This document shows, in pieces, positions 1-6,879 of a stretch of DNA of 64,000 nucleotides. The translations under genes were made by a program, and so were the position numbers. The stretch's first letter is position 1. Each line of letters begins with the position of its first letter. The notes beneath the pieces were generated by a model. That model was not told the DNA's origin and made no database searches. It saw only the letters and a list, made by a program, of their open reading frames with translations. Source of the DNA: Niastella yeongjuensis (GTDB lineage Bacteria; Bacteroidota; Bacteroidia; Chitinophagales; Chitinophagaceae); contig NZ_FOCZ01000001.1 of assembly GCF_900110245.1 (NCBI RefSeq), positions 1-64,000 on the forward strand, in the 5' to 3' direction.

Positions 1-2
1 CC

Positions 3-194
3 GCCAGAATGATCTTATTGGAGATTATTGAAGACAGGCATGGCCGAAAGGCTACCATCATCAGTTCACAATTACCAGTAGCTAAATGGTATGAAGTAAT
101 AGGTGATAGCACCGTGGCTGACGCCATACTGGATAGAATGGTACATGCCGCCCATCGGTTAGAATTAAAAGGAGAATCCTTAAGAAAGAAATAG
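3..194 (+). CDS. istB: IS21-family helper ATPase IstB, C-terminal end (partial)
   Basis: Only the last ~64 codons are inside the window; the reading frame is open to the left edge. The visible part contains the conserved IstB tail: an I-x-D-R-x-G-R-K-x-T strand, the S-Q-L-P-V-x-x-W segment, D-A-I-L-D-R, and a basic L-K-G-E-S-L-R-K-K end. IstB is the AAA+ partner of the IS21 transposase IstA and acts in target selection and strand transfer. The ATG at position 9 is internal, not the real start. The ORF is followed by terminal-type repeats at 263-304, so this is the downstream end of an IS21-like element. Its istA would lie to the left of the window. Confidence 0.9.
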   Translation, partial: ARMILLEIIEDRHGRKATIISSQLPVAKWYEVIGDSTVADAILDRMVHAAHRLELKGESLRKK

Positions 195-262
195 AATCCT
201 ATTTTTGTAAACCAGCTCTTTAAATTATTACAGAAACTGCCCCAATCGGCTTACTTCTAAGG

Positions 263-304
263 GGTGGTCAGCATCACCGGATTGGTGGTCAACATCGCCG
301 GATT
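263..304. repeat. Two tandem 21-bp repeats at the IS21-like element end
   Basis: Two adjacent 21-bp units, 263-283 and 284-304, match at 19 of 21 positions; both begin GGTGGTCA and end CCGGATT. IS21-family elements carry several short repeats at each end that bind the transposase, and this pair lies about 70 bp after the istB stop codon. The exact outer boundary of the element cannot be fixed without the other end. Confidence 0.7.
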
Positions 305-523
305 TTACAATTTATACTAATGTCTAGGTATGCAGCAGCTTCTTTACTGCTTAGAATTTGCTTATCCATATCAAATAATTTTTAATTAATAAGCCTGCTG
401 GCCAGCGAGACATCACTTCAAATAGGAATGACTGAACAAAACTAATGCAGCATACCTTGCGCTAAATGATTAATTAAAAACTAGTCAAATTTGACGAATC
501 ATGAGAAATGTATATCTTAGCTT
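305..523. other. AT-rich non-coding stretch after the IS end
   Basis: No supported gene, tRNA or strong hairpin is seen between the IS21-like repeats and the XRE-type regulator. The stretch is AT-rich like the rest of the accessory block and probably holds the regulator's promoter. Confidence 0.5.
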
Positions 524-751
524 ATGCGACAGCGTCTAAGAAATGTAACCTATATAAAAGCATTTGGAGAAAATCTAAGAGCAATACGAAAAAAAAAGAA
601 CCTCACTATGCATGAGGTTTCAGGCAATTGTTATATGGAATTAAATTCTTTATACAGAATTGAAAAGGGAAAGGTGGATATATCTATCAGTACACTAAAA
701 GCAATAGCAAATGCTCTAGATATCCCACCTGCACAACTATTAAAATTTTGA
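524..751 (+). CDS. Small XRE-family helix-turn-helix regulator
   Basis: This 75-residue protein is little more than a Cro/C1-type HTH. The pattern runs G-x-N-L-R-A-I-R-K-K-K-N-L-T, then a recognition helix region (E-L-N-S-L-Y-R-I-E-K-G), and closes with the usual S-T-L-K-A-I-A-N-A-L-D-I. It is expected to bind DNA as a dimer and regulate neighbouring mobile-element genes. It converges on the integrase gene with only 8 bp between the two stop codons. Small XRE proteins of this kind are common in Bacteroidota integrative elements. The target operator is not evident. Confidence 0.8.
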   Translation: MRQRLRNVTYIKAFGENLRAIRKKKNLTMHEVSGNCYMELNSLYRIEKGKVDISISTLKAIANALDIPPAQLLKF

Positions 752-759
752 TGTGCTTA

Positions 760-1902
760 CTAAATTAATTGTGGCATTTTACTTGCGGCTTCAATCTTTT
801 TCTTATCAATGACTTTTGCATATATCTCCGTTGTTTTCAAATGCCTATGTCCTAACAGTTTAGAGACCGTATAAATATCGGTATTCATAGAAAGCTGCAA
901 TGTTGCAAAACTGTGCCGGGCGCAATGAAAAGTTATCTTCTTTGTAATACCGGCTTCTATAACCCACTCCCGCAATTTTAAATTATTCCATGCACTGTAA
1001 TCAAGGCTGTCAAATATTTCTATTTCCGGGTTTCCTTTCTCTCCTAACATCTTAATAGCCTGCTCAGATACTGGTAGTATCTCTGCTCCTTTTGTTTTCT
1101 TTTGGGTAAACTGTAAAGACCACCCATCAGTTTCACTATGCTTTATATTCTCCCATCGAAGCGCTTTTACATCCGAGAATCGCAAGCCAGTCAATGCACT
1201 GAAAAGAAAAGCCTTTTTTAAAATCGGCAGTTCGCAATCTGTCCTGGCTAATCGCTGTAATTCTTCTAACGTCAAAAATTGTCGATGGGTTTCCGCTGAT
1301 TTAACTGACTTCACTCTGGTTGCCGGGTTCTCTTTAATCATTCGGCCTTGATAGGCTTCTCTCAACGCAGCCCTCACCTTATTAAAATAAGACAAAACTG
1401 AATTCTGATTCAATTTACCAGAGCCTTTGCCTTTCCGTGTTTTACAGGTTAACAGATACTCTTTGAATGACTCAAGAAACCGGTCGTCAATGTTTTCAAT
1501 CGCAATATCTTTCCCTTCACGGAAATCATGTAAATGCTGGTACGTGCTTAGCCAGTTTCCATGGTTTCCCCCTGAATCAAAACGTTTCTCTGTTAATTTT
1601 TTAAAGTAGGCTAAAAATCCAACTTTCGACCTAACGCTACTTACAAAGCCGTGGGCTGTTGTTTGGGCATCAATAACTTTCTGAGCTTTGATCGTTTCAG
1701 CTAACTGTAGTGTATCCTTGTTGTGATCTTTTTCTAGCCTATTCTTGGGTTTTTCGTATAAATACAGATCCAGAAATTCATATTCACGTTTTTGGCCTGC
1801 ACCGTAATGATAAGCCAAGTATAAACTGATCTTTCTGCTTTTTCCCTTTTTTTCATTTTCTTGAGAAAGCCGGCCTTTGCGTTTTAATAAGTAAATCTTC
1901 AT
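760..1902 (-). CDS. Tyrosine recombinase / integrase of a mobile element
   Basis: This 380-residue protein has the three-part layout of Bacteroidota integrases. An N-terminal arm-DNA-binding region (about 1-90) starts M-K-I-Y-L-L-K-R-K; a SAM-like core-binding domain spans about 95-190; the catalytic domain spans about 205-375. The catalytic set is complete: R241 in T-G-L-R-F-S-D, a lysine at 268/269, H326-x-x-R329, H352 in L-L-G-H, and nucleophile Y361. It should integrate and excise the surrounding element. The gene points away from mnmE, whose 3' end is 2.5 kb to the right. An arm-site-like 16-mer lies 82 bp upstream of its start and is repeated, inverted, next to mnmE. Confidence 0.93.
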   Translation of the reverse strand: MKIYLLKRKGRLSQENEKKGKSRKISLYLAYHYGAGQKREYEFLDLYLYEKPKNRLEKDHNKDTLQLAETIKAQKVIDAQTTAHGFVSSVRSKVGFLAYFKKLTEKRFDSGGNHGNWLSTYQHLHDFREGKDIAIENIDDRFLESFKEYLLTCKTRKGKGSGKLNQNSVLSYFNKVRAALREAYQGRMIKENPATRVKSVKSAETHRQFLTLEELQRLARTDCELPILKKAFLFSALTGLRFSDVKALRWENIKHSETDGWSLQFTQKKTKGAEILPVSEQAIKMLGEKGNPEIEIFDSLDYSAWNNLKLREWVIEAGITKKITFHCARHSFATLQLSMNTDIYTVSKLLGHRHLKTTEIYAKVIDKKKIEAASKMPQLI

Positions 1903-1983
1903 GACAAAATGTTTTATTTGTTACTAATTTTGCTACAACCTTCCGCTGACTTTCTCAATCAAACAACAGCTCACCCTATTGGC

Positions 1984-1999
1984 GCGGGTTTTACACGAT
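1984..1999 (-). repeat. 16-bp repeat, copy near the integrase
   Basis: GCGGGTTTTACACGAT is the exact reverse complement of the sequence at 4341-4356 beside mnmE. A perfect 16-mer shared by the integrase upstream region and the putative att region suggests an integrase or excisionase binding site. Confidence 0.65.
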
Positions 2000-2194
2000 C
2001 AAACCAGTATTCAGTACTTTCTACAATAGAAAATACCTCCATTTTATGCGAAATCCATTGATTCATTAAAACCCGATTTTTATTGCGTTAGGTAGCGTAT
2101 GGCTGCTCCATCGCCAATTCCTGTAATAATTAGTGGGTTACATGATATTTTAACTTTCAATAACCACGCTAAACAACATGCGTTTAAAACGTGA

Positions 2195-2208
2195 TTAAAC
2201 CGGTTTAA
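2195..2208. promoter_or_regulatory. 14-bp palindrome, possible operator
   Basis: TTAAACCGGTTTAA is perfectly self-complementary and is flanked by related words (GTTTAAAAC at 2182-2190, TTTAAAACCG overlapping its right end). It lies 145 bp before the 85-residue gene. Dimeric HTH proteins such as the nearby XRE regulator bind sites of this kind; the assignment is inference. Confidence 0.35.
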
Positions 2209-2352
2209 AACCGATTTCGCAAAACATCATAGAATCTACACGTAAACCAGTTAAAATCGAAGAATTCCTTTTTTAAACGCTTTTCACGCCATTGATACAC
2301 ACAATTTGTTGTACAGAACAAAAACTGTTGCGATAGTGCATGCAAAAATTAT

Positions 2353-2610
2353 ATGAATCATTTTCTTAACCGGCCTGATATTTATAATCAACCTATCCGT
2401 TTAGATAAAGAGAATCCGCAAGAAGTAATAAAAGACTTCTTTTTAGATTTTCACCTTTCAGATGTAAGGCAGGAACTATGGAATATGGTAGAAACTGCTC
2501 TCACTACTAATCACCCAAACTATTCTGAAGGCAAAAGCCGGGATAGGCTATTGTACTTTTATATTCAACTGGAACAATTAATAGAGGCAGTTTATATAGC
2601 TAAAAAATAA
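2353..2610 (+). CDS. Hypothetical protein, 85 aa
   Basis: I do not recognise a functional family. The protein is soluble, acidic to neutral and apparently helical, with no signal peptide or membrane segment. It reads as a single compact domain (D-F-F-L-D-F-H-L-S-D-V-R near residue 30, then a helical E-Q-L-I-E-A-V end). Position inside the accessory block, between the integrase and other small genes, suggests element cargo. Start taken as the ATG at 2353, the first in frame. Confidence 0.55.
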   Translation: MNHFLNRPDIYNQPIRLDKENPQEVIKDFFLDFHLSDVRQELWNMVETALTTNHPNYSEGKSRDRLLYFYIQLEQLIEAVYIAKK

Positions 2611-2699
2611 AAAAAAGAAATAGAGGTAGATTTCGCCAGTAGCTAACATGATTGCGCTAAAGCGTTTACCTATCTTTAAATCACATGCAATGACCCAGC

Positions 2700-2909
2700 C
2701 TATTGCTCGGAATCCGCATTGTATTGAGGCCAATCATTAGCTAAATCACACCGTTCCTTAATTTCCTGAAAATACTTTTTTCTCCGTTCCTCTTCTTCTT
2801 TGGCTATCGCCTTCTTATCGAATTTAGGCCCACGTATTTTATCAATCCATGCTCGAACATGTTCAGGAATTTCGCGTGTTGTCTGGGTTTGCTTCCTTTG
2901 TTTCTTCAT
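2700..2909 (-). CDS. Hypothetical small charged protein, 69 aa
   Basis: This short protein is unrecognised. It has a basic N-terminus (M-K-K-Q-R-K-Q) and a long, highly charged helix rich in Glu, Lys and Arg (K-E-E-E-E-R-R-K-K), which may form a coiled coil. There are no cysteines that would bind metal and no membrane segment. It lies downstream of, and on the same strand as, the zinc-ribbon/HTH gene at 2973-3344, so the two may be co-transcribed. Coding status is plausible rather than certain because of its length. Confidence 0.45.
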   Translation of the reverse strand: MKKQRKQTQTTREIPEHVRAWIDKIRGPKFDKKAIAKEEEERRKKYFQEIKERCDLANDWPQYNADSEQ

Positions 2910-2972
2910 ATTACTTTTTTACAATGATAGCAATCCCTGGATTTGTTAGCTGATTAATTGGGTTTTGAAGTG

Positions 2973-3344
2973 TTAAATTTCTTTAACAGGCAGAGAAGCT
3001 CTAAGTATCAAATGTTTTTTACCGGCCTTTTGAGACTTTACTTTACCGGATAGCACCCACCTTCTCATAGTTAGTTCAGATATATTGAGTAGAGTCGCAG
3101 CTTCTTTAAGTGTAAGTATTGCCTTAACATTAATCAGCTTAATTTGATCTTCTGTTATAAATGCTTTCGGCCTCCGTTTAATTTCTGTTTTTAAATTAGC
3201 CTGGCTAATCTTTTCATCTCTTTTCTTTTGCTTATATAATCGTTTTGCGCAATCGTCAGAACAGCATTGTGTAACGGTTGTCTTTGCAATAAACTCTTTC
3301 TTACAGAAATTACAGGCTTTTACGATTCGAATATTACTACTCAT
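2973..3344 (-). CDS. Zinc-ribbon plus excisionase-type HTH protein
   Basis: From the chosen ATG at 3344 the protein has 123 residues. It begins with a cysteine cluster, C11-x2-C14 and C27-C28-x3-C32, which resembles a small zinc-binding finger. After a basic linker it carries a MerR/excisionase-like HTH (T-L-K-E-A-A-T-L-L-N-I-S, then M-R-R-W-V-L-S-G-K-V). Proteins of this helix-turn-helix type act as recombination directionality factors or regulators in Bacteroidota elements. Upstream in-frame codons to 3404 would add a hydrophobic leader with little sense for a DNA-binding protein. Together with the integrase it could control excision. Confidence 0.7.
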   Translation of the reverse strand: MSSNIRIVKACNFCKKEFIAKTTVTQCCSDDCAKRLYKQKKRDEKISQANLKTEIKRRPKAFITEDQIKLINVKAILTLKEAATLLNISELTMRRWVLSGKVKSQKAGKKHLILRASLPVKEI

Positions 3345-3468
3345 GGCTTTATCTTTGTGTTTTACTTGCCTAAAAATCATATAAAACAACTCGTGCAGCA
3401 ACAAACAAAAAGCAAATACCTATTTGTCATTACAGATATTATTATTACATTTCTTCCATAATACTCAT

Positions 3469-4119
3469 ATGAAAATAAAACAAGAAATAAAAGAAATTCT
3501 TCCAGAAGAATATTATAAGCCGTTCCTGCAAACTGATTATAACAAGAAACTAAAATTAGAAGCTGCACTTGAAAGGGCTTGGAAAAATAGAGATTTTGAA
3601 ATTGATAAATACTGGAGTAGAGCAACATATTTTTGGGCATTTATTGCATCTACATTTGCAGGTTACATAGCCGTTCTAAATTCAGATAAAATTAAAGCCA
3701 CCTTTCAAGAACTACCATTCTTAATGACATGCTTGGGCTTTATTTTTTCTACTGCATGGTTTTTAGTAAACCTTGGCAGTAAGAAATGGCAGGAAAATTG
3801 GGAAAAGCACATTGATATGTTAGAAGATTACGTCACCGGTCCAATATATAAAACCGTTTTAATAAAAACTGGATATTCGGTTTCTAAGATTAATCTTACA
3901 GTAAGCAAATTTATTATGGGAGTTTGGGCAATCTTGTTTTCAAAAGAAATTGTCCCATGGCAAAGCCCACTTAGTCAATGGAGCTTTTCATTTTATAAAC
4001 TGCTTTCTGTATTGCTTACTCTAGGGATGGCAGTTTCAATGCTTATAAAAAACGATAAATTTAAAAAGCCTGAATCGATTTCATTCAATAGAAGGCATAA
4101 CAAAGAAGATAATAAATGA
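3469..4119 (+). CDS. Four-helix membrane protein of unknown function, element cargo
   Basis: Starting from ATG 3469 the protein has 216 residues. A charged helical N-terminus (about 1-50) precedes two hydrophobic helices, near residues 52-72 (Y-F-W-A-F-I-A-S-T-F-A-G-Y) and 82-104 (F-L-M-T-C-L-G-F-I-F-S-T-A-W). A cytoplasmic-looking stretch and two weaker hydrophobic segments follow. The tail is basic. The helix-then-2TM start is reminiscent of SLATT or RipA-like membrane proteins, but I cannot assign a family. It is the cargo gene closest to the att-like repeats beside mnmE. An alternative start at 3424 would add 15 hydrophobic residues. Confidence 0.6.
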   Translation: MKIKQEIKEILPEEYYKPFLQTDYNKKLKLEAALERAWKNRDFEIDKYWSRATYFWAFIASTFAGYIAVLNSDKIKATFQELPFLMTCLGFIFSTAWFLVNLGSKKWQENWEKHIDMLEDYVTGPIYKTVLIKTGYSVSKINLTVSKFIMGVWAILFSKEIVPWQSPLSQWSFSFYKLLSVLLTLGMAVSMLIKNDKFKKPESISFNRRHNKEDNK

Positions 4120-4170
4120 TTTATGCGCAAAGTTCTGTAATAGCCAGTCATTACAAGACTCTCTGTTCCC

Positions 4171-4210
4171 ATACGTATCATACCGTATCATTGCGTATCA
4201 TACCGTATCA
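4171..4210. repeat. Four CGTATCA repeats at exact 10-bp spacing
   Basis: Units at 4171-4180, 4181-4190, 4191-4200 and 4201-4210 all end in CGTATCA; units 2 and 4 are identical. One unit per helical turn places all four motifs on the same DNA face, as expected for cooperative binding of an excisionase or integrase arm domain. The array is about 165 bp from the mnmE stop codon. Confidence 0.8.
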
Positions 4211-4272
4211 ATTTTACACAATAGTGACCATAAATTTCCCATATTTTTTAAGTAGTAACCAACATAACAACA

Positions 4273-4312
4273 AGAAAAAGGCTATTAAAGGCAGAAAAAG
4301 GCAATGAAAGGC
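4273..4312. repeat. Four AAAGGC repeats at exact 10-bp spacing
   Basis: Units at 4273-4282, 4283-4292, 4293-4302 and 4303-4312 all end in AAAGGC; units 1 and 3 are identical. Periodicity is the same as in the CGTATCA array 60 bp to the left but the motif is different, which suggests a second protein binding this att-like region. Confidence 0.78.
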
Positions 4313-4340
4313 AAATGTAAACCTTTCAGAATCAGAGGAA

Positions 4341-4356
4341 ATCGTGTAAAACCCGC
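4341..4356 (+). repeat. 16-bp repeat, copy beside mnmE
   Basis: ATCGTGTAAAACCCGC matches 1984-1999 exactly in inverted orientation. It ends 17 bp before the mnmE stop codon, where an integrase arm site would be expected. Confidence 0.65.
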
Positions 4357-4373
4357 ACTCAACGTATATGCGG

Positions 4374-4391
4374 TTACTTTCCGATACAAAA
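4374..4391. other. Candidate attachment core at the mnmE 3' end
   Basis: Read on the minus strand, the last 18 bp of mnmE are TTTTGTATCGGAAAGTAA, encoding the invariant F-C-I-G-K end. SGI1-type islands of Gammaproteobacteria integrate in exactly this conserved 18-bp stretch. Here the accessory block with an integrase and arm-like repeats begins immediately next to it and the mnmE end is intact. The second core copy is not in the window, so the call is an inference. Confidence 0.55.
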
Positions 4392-5759
4392 TTTGCTAAA
4401 GATATAATCCAGCTGATCTTCCGTGGTAATCTCACCGGTGATCTCTCCCAAATAGTGTAAGCATCGACGAATATCCAGGGCAATCAGGTCACTGGGAATG
4501 TTATTATCCAACCCATTGCGAATGTCGATCAGGGATTGTAATACTTCCTGCAAAGCATGAAAGTGACGCGCATTGGTGATGATCGTATCATCGGTGGTGA
4601 CTTTGCCCTGTAATACCAAGTCAACCAGCTTTTCTTTCAGCACCTCGGTATGCCGGTTTTCTTTCGCGGAGATGAATGTGATGCCGGGAATGGAGCTGAA
4701 TTTATTGCGCAGGTCGGCTTCGGAAGAAGCATCGGCTTTATTACCGACAAGCACGTACTTCAGCTTTTTATTGTTGAATTCATTAATGGTTGATTGTAAT
4801 TCAGCAGAGGAGACCTCGTTTACATCGAACAGGTAGATCACTACATCGGCCTGTTGCATTTTGGCCAGGGCTTTTTCCATGCCAATGCTTTCTATTACAT
4901 CATGGGTATGTTCACGAATACCGGCTGTGTCGATAAGGCGGAACAGGATGCCGTCGATGTTCAGCACTTCTTCAATAGTATCGCGGGTGGTCCCGGCAAT
5001 ATCGCTTACGATGGCCCGGTTTTCGTTGAGCAGGGCATTCAACAGGGTTGATTTGCCGGCATTGGGTTTACCAATGATCGCTACGCTTACGCCATTCTTG
5101 ATCACGTTGCCCAACTGAAAGGAGGCAGCCAGTTGTTGCGTTGTTTGCTGTACTTCGGTCAGAAGCTCATACAATTGGGTGCGATCGGCAAACTCCACAT
5201 CTTCCTGGGAAAAGTCGAGCTCCAGTTCTATGAGGGCCGAGAATTTGATCAACCGGTCGCGCAGTACACTCAGGTGTTCGGAAAAACCACCGCGGATGTT
5301 GTGGAGAGCTGTTTTTCTGGAGGCCTCCGTATTACTGGCAATAAGGTCCGCTACGGCTTCTGCCTGGGCCAGGTCGAGCTTACCGTTTAAAAAGGCACGT
5401 TGTGTGTATTCACCGGGTTTGGCCAGCCGGGCGCCCTGGTTCACGCAAGCTTGTATTATCTGCTGTAAAACGTAGGGAGAACCGTGGCCCGATATTTCTA
5501 TCACATCTTCGCCAGTGTACGATTTCGGGCCTTTAAACAGCGATATAACCACTTCGTCAAGCACCTTTCCATGCTCCTTTAAATAGCCTACATGCAGGGT
5601 ATGCGAGGGGGCCTGGGTAAGGTCCTTTGCCGGGAACAACCGGTTCACGATGTTAATGGACTGCCGCCCGCTTAAACGTATAACGCCAATAGCCCCAATT
5701 CCCTGGGCGGTTGCCAGTGCTACAATAGTATCATCCCAGCCTATCGATTTTCCGTGCAT
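4374..5759 (-). CDS. mnmE: tRNA modification GTPase MnmE
   Basis: With MnmG this enzyme modifies uridine 34 of certain tRNAs (5-carboxymethylaminomethyl or related groups), using a folate-derived carbon. Length is 461 residues, normal for the family. Residues 1-120 form the folate-binding domain. The G domain shows G1 G-K-P-N-A-G-K-S (230-237), the K-loop G-T-T-R-D-T (256-261), D-T-A-G (277-280) and N-K-A-D (340-343). The C-terminal F-C-I-G-K carries the catalytic cysteine. The start is supported by a -7 box TATTTTTG (minus strand, 5782-5789), 22 nt before the ATG. Its 3' end is the probable integration site of the block at 1-4373. Confidence 0.98.
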   Translation of the reverse strand: MHGKSIGWDDTIVALATAQGIGAIGVIRLSGRQSINIVNRLFPAKDLTQAPSHTLHVGYLKEHGKVLDEVVISLFKGPKSYTGEDVIEISGHGSPYVLQQIIQACVNQGARLAKPGEYTQRAFLNGKLDLAQAEAVADLIASNTEASRKTALHNIRGGFSEHLSVLRDRLIKFSALIELELDFSQEDVEFADRTQLYELLTEVQQTTQQLAASFQLGNVIKNGVSVAIIGKPNAGKSTLLNALLNENRAIVSDIAGTTRDTIEEVLNIDGILFRLIDTAGIREHTHDVIESIGMEKALAKMQQADVVIYLFDVNEVSSAELQSTINEFNNKKLKYVLVGNKADASSEADLRNKFSSIPGITFISAKENRHTEVLKEKLVDLVLQGKVTTDDTIITNARHFHALQEVLQSLIDIRNGLDNNIPSDLIALDIRRCLHYLGEITGEITTEDQLDYIFSKFCIGK

Positions 5760-5781
5760 ACAGTGCTTTTTTAAAAGAGTG

Positions 5782-5789
5782 CAAAAATA
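5782..5789 (-). promoter_or_regulatory. Bacteroidota -7 box for mnmE
   Basis: TATTTTTG on the minus strand fits the TAnnTTTG consensus and lies 22 nt before the mnmE ATG. No TTG is seen at the usual -33 spacing. Confidence 0.5.
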
Positions 5790-5863
5790 CGATTAAAAGG
5801 CTATGGGCAGTAAGCTGCCGGCAGTAGGATGTTTCCGGATACAGCGCCCATAACCTACTGCCT

Positions 5864-5893
5864 AAAAAAGGGACGGGCCCCACCTGAGGCCCG
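5864..5893 (-). terminator. Intrinsic terminator after the first tonB
   Basis: On the minus strand a 6-bp GC stem (CGGGCC/GGCCCG, 5874-5893) is followed by a run of six T (5864-5869). It lies 30 bp past the tonB stop codon. The neighbouring 5802-5862 also contains a nested inverted repeat, GGCAGTAGG / CCTACTGCC. Confidence 0.75.
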
Positions 5894-5924
5894 CCTTATA
5901 GAGCGAAGCGAAAAACAGACTGCC

Positions 5925-6755
5925 TTATTCAGAAGCAAGTTGAAACCCGATAGGCTGTTTCTTGTACGATTTTACCCGATGACCGTTTTGAATGGCTGGC
6001 GTCCATTTACCACTTTTCCTGATTACCCGTACAGCTTCCGCACGTAATTCTTCCGGACCGCTCACCGCCTGCACATCGCTTACATTGCCTTCCTTGTCAA
6101 CAATGAACTGAACCACTACCGCTCCCTGTACTTCGTTATCGATCGCAATCTGTGGATAGTTCAGGTTCTTTTTCAGGAAGCGCTGCCAGGCAGCCACACC
6201 ACCAGGATATTCGGATTCGATCTCCACTTTAAGCCTGATCCCATCATCTTCTTCATCAGCTTTTTGAGGCTTTTCAATTACCCCTTTTGCCACTCCGTCA
6301 CCTATGGGGCCAGTTACTGTACCATCATCATCTGCTCCATTCAATACATTCATATTGCCGATCTTAACATTCTCCTGCGCTTCAACAGGTGGCACTTCAC
6401 TTTCCGGGATCTTGTCATCCGACACCAGAACAGGGGTCGTAGACCTGATCATCTTCACTGGCGCGGGAGCGGCTGGTGGCTTCATGGGCGGCGGAGGTAA
6501 TTCCACTGGTTTCTCCGGTGTTTTTACAGATTCCAGCACAACGTCTTTTGTAATGAAGGTTGGATCTGTTGCTTCCTTTTTACCCGCAAAGGCAAAACCG
6601 ATAAAACACATGCAGGTTGCAGACAACATAACAGTAATGGACACTGTCAATCGTTTACCATAGGTGCGTCGCAGATCGTAGGCGCCATAATCCTTGTTAC
6701 GTCCATCGAATAAAATGTCGAGAACATCTGCTGTTAGAATGGTTGAACTTTCCAT
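5925..6755 (-). CDS. tonB: Energy transducer TonB, paralogue 1
   Basis: This 276-residue TonB carries proton-motive energy from ExbB/ExbD to outer-membrane TonB-dependent receptors. A short cytoplasmic segment (D-V-L-D-I-L-F-D-G-R-N-K-D-Y-G-A-Y) precedes one membrane helix near residues 32-55. A proline-rich spacer follows (P-P-P-P-M-K-P-P), then a C-terminal TonB domain (about 185-276) with Y-P-G-G and the V-Q-F-I-V-D-K-E-G-N-V strand. It is the most diverged of three tandem copies and the farthest from exbBD. It has its own terminator and probably its own promoter. Confidence 0.95.
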   Translation of the reverse strand: MESSTILTADVLDILFDGRNKDYGAYDLRRTYGKRLTVSITVMLSATCMCFIGFAFAGKKEATDPTFITKDVVLESVKTPEKPVELPPPPMKPPAAPAPVKMIRSTTPVLVSDDKIPESEVPPVEAQENVKIGNMNVLNGADDDGTVTGPIGDGVAKGVIEKPQKADEEDDGIRLKVEIESEYPGGVAAWQRFLKKNLNYPQIAIDNEVQGAVVVQFIVDKEGNVSDVQAVSGPEELRAEAVRVIRKSGKWTPAIQNGHRVKSYKKQPIGFQLASE

Positions 6756-6830
6756 GGCTATTCTTTATTACTAAGATGCATAGCCTAATTTATTCCATAA
6801 TATAATTTATGTACTGACATTAGCTGAAAT

Positions 6831-6860
6831 AAAAAATCCTCCCGGCTCGCCGGGAGGATT
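6831..6860 (-). terminator. Intrinsic terminator after the second tonB
   Basis: An 11-bp perfect stem (AATCCTCCCGG at 6835-6845, partner 6850-6860) with a CTCG loop is followed on the minus strand by a T run. It lies 20 bp past the tonB stop codon. Confidence 0.88.
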
Positions 6861-6879
6861 ACATAACCCATTTGGAATC

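Larger units (their letters stand above)
1903..2352. other. 450-bp non-coding region upstream of the integrase
   Basis: No coding region is supported. The stretch holds one copy of a 16-bp inverted repeat (1984-1999). Around 2182-2290 it has several TTTAAAAC-like words, including the 14-bp perfect palindrome TTAAACCGGTTTAA at 2195-2208. It probably contains divergent promoters for the integrase (left) and the 85-residue gene (right) with regulator or integrase binding sites. I could not find a copy of the mnmE 3'-end core in it. Confidence 0.5.

Noticed and set aside
2014-2033. Possible second mnmE attachment core upstream of the integrase
   Set aside because: Shares only TACTTTC and some A-rich bases with the mnmE end; too weak to be a core duplication.
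4171-4312. CRISPR-like array
   Set aside because: Repeats are 7 or 6 bp with 3-4 bp between them; no 25-40 bp repeats or spacers and no cas genes.
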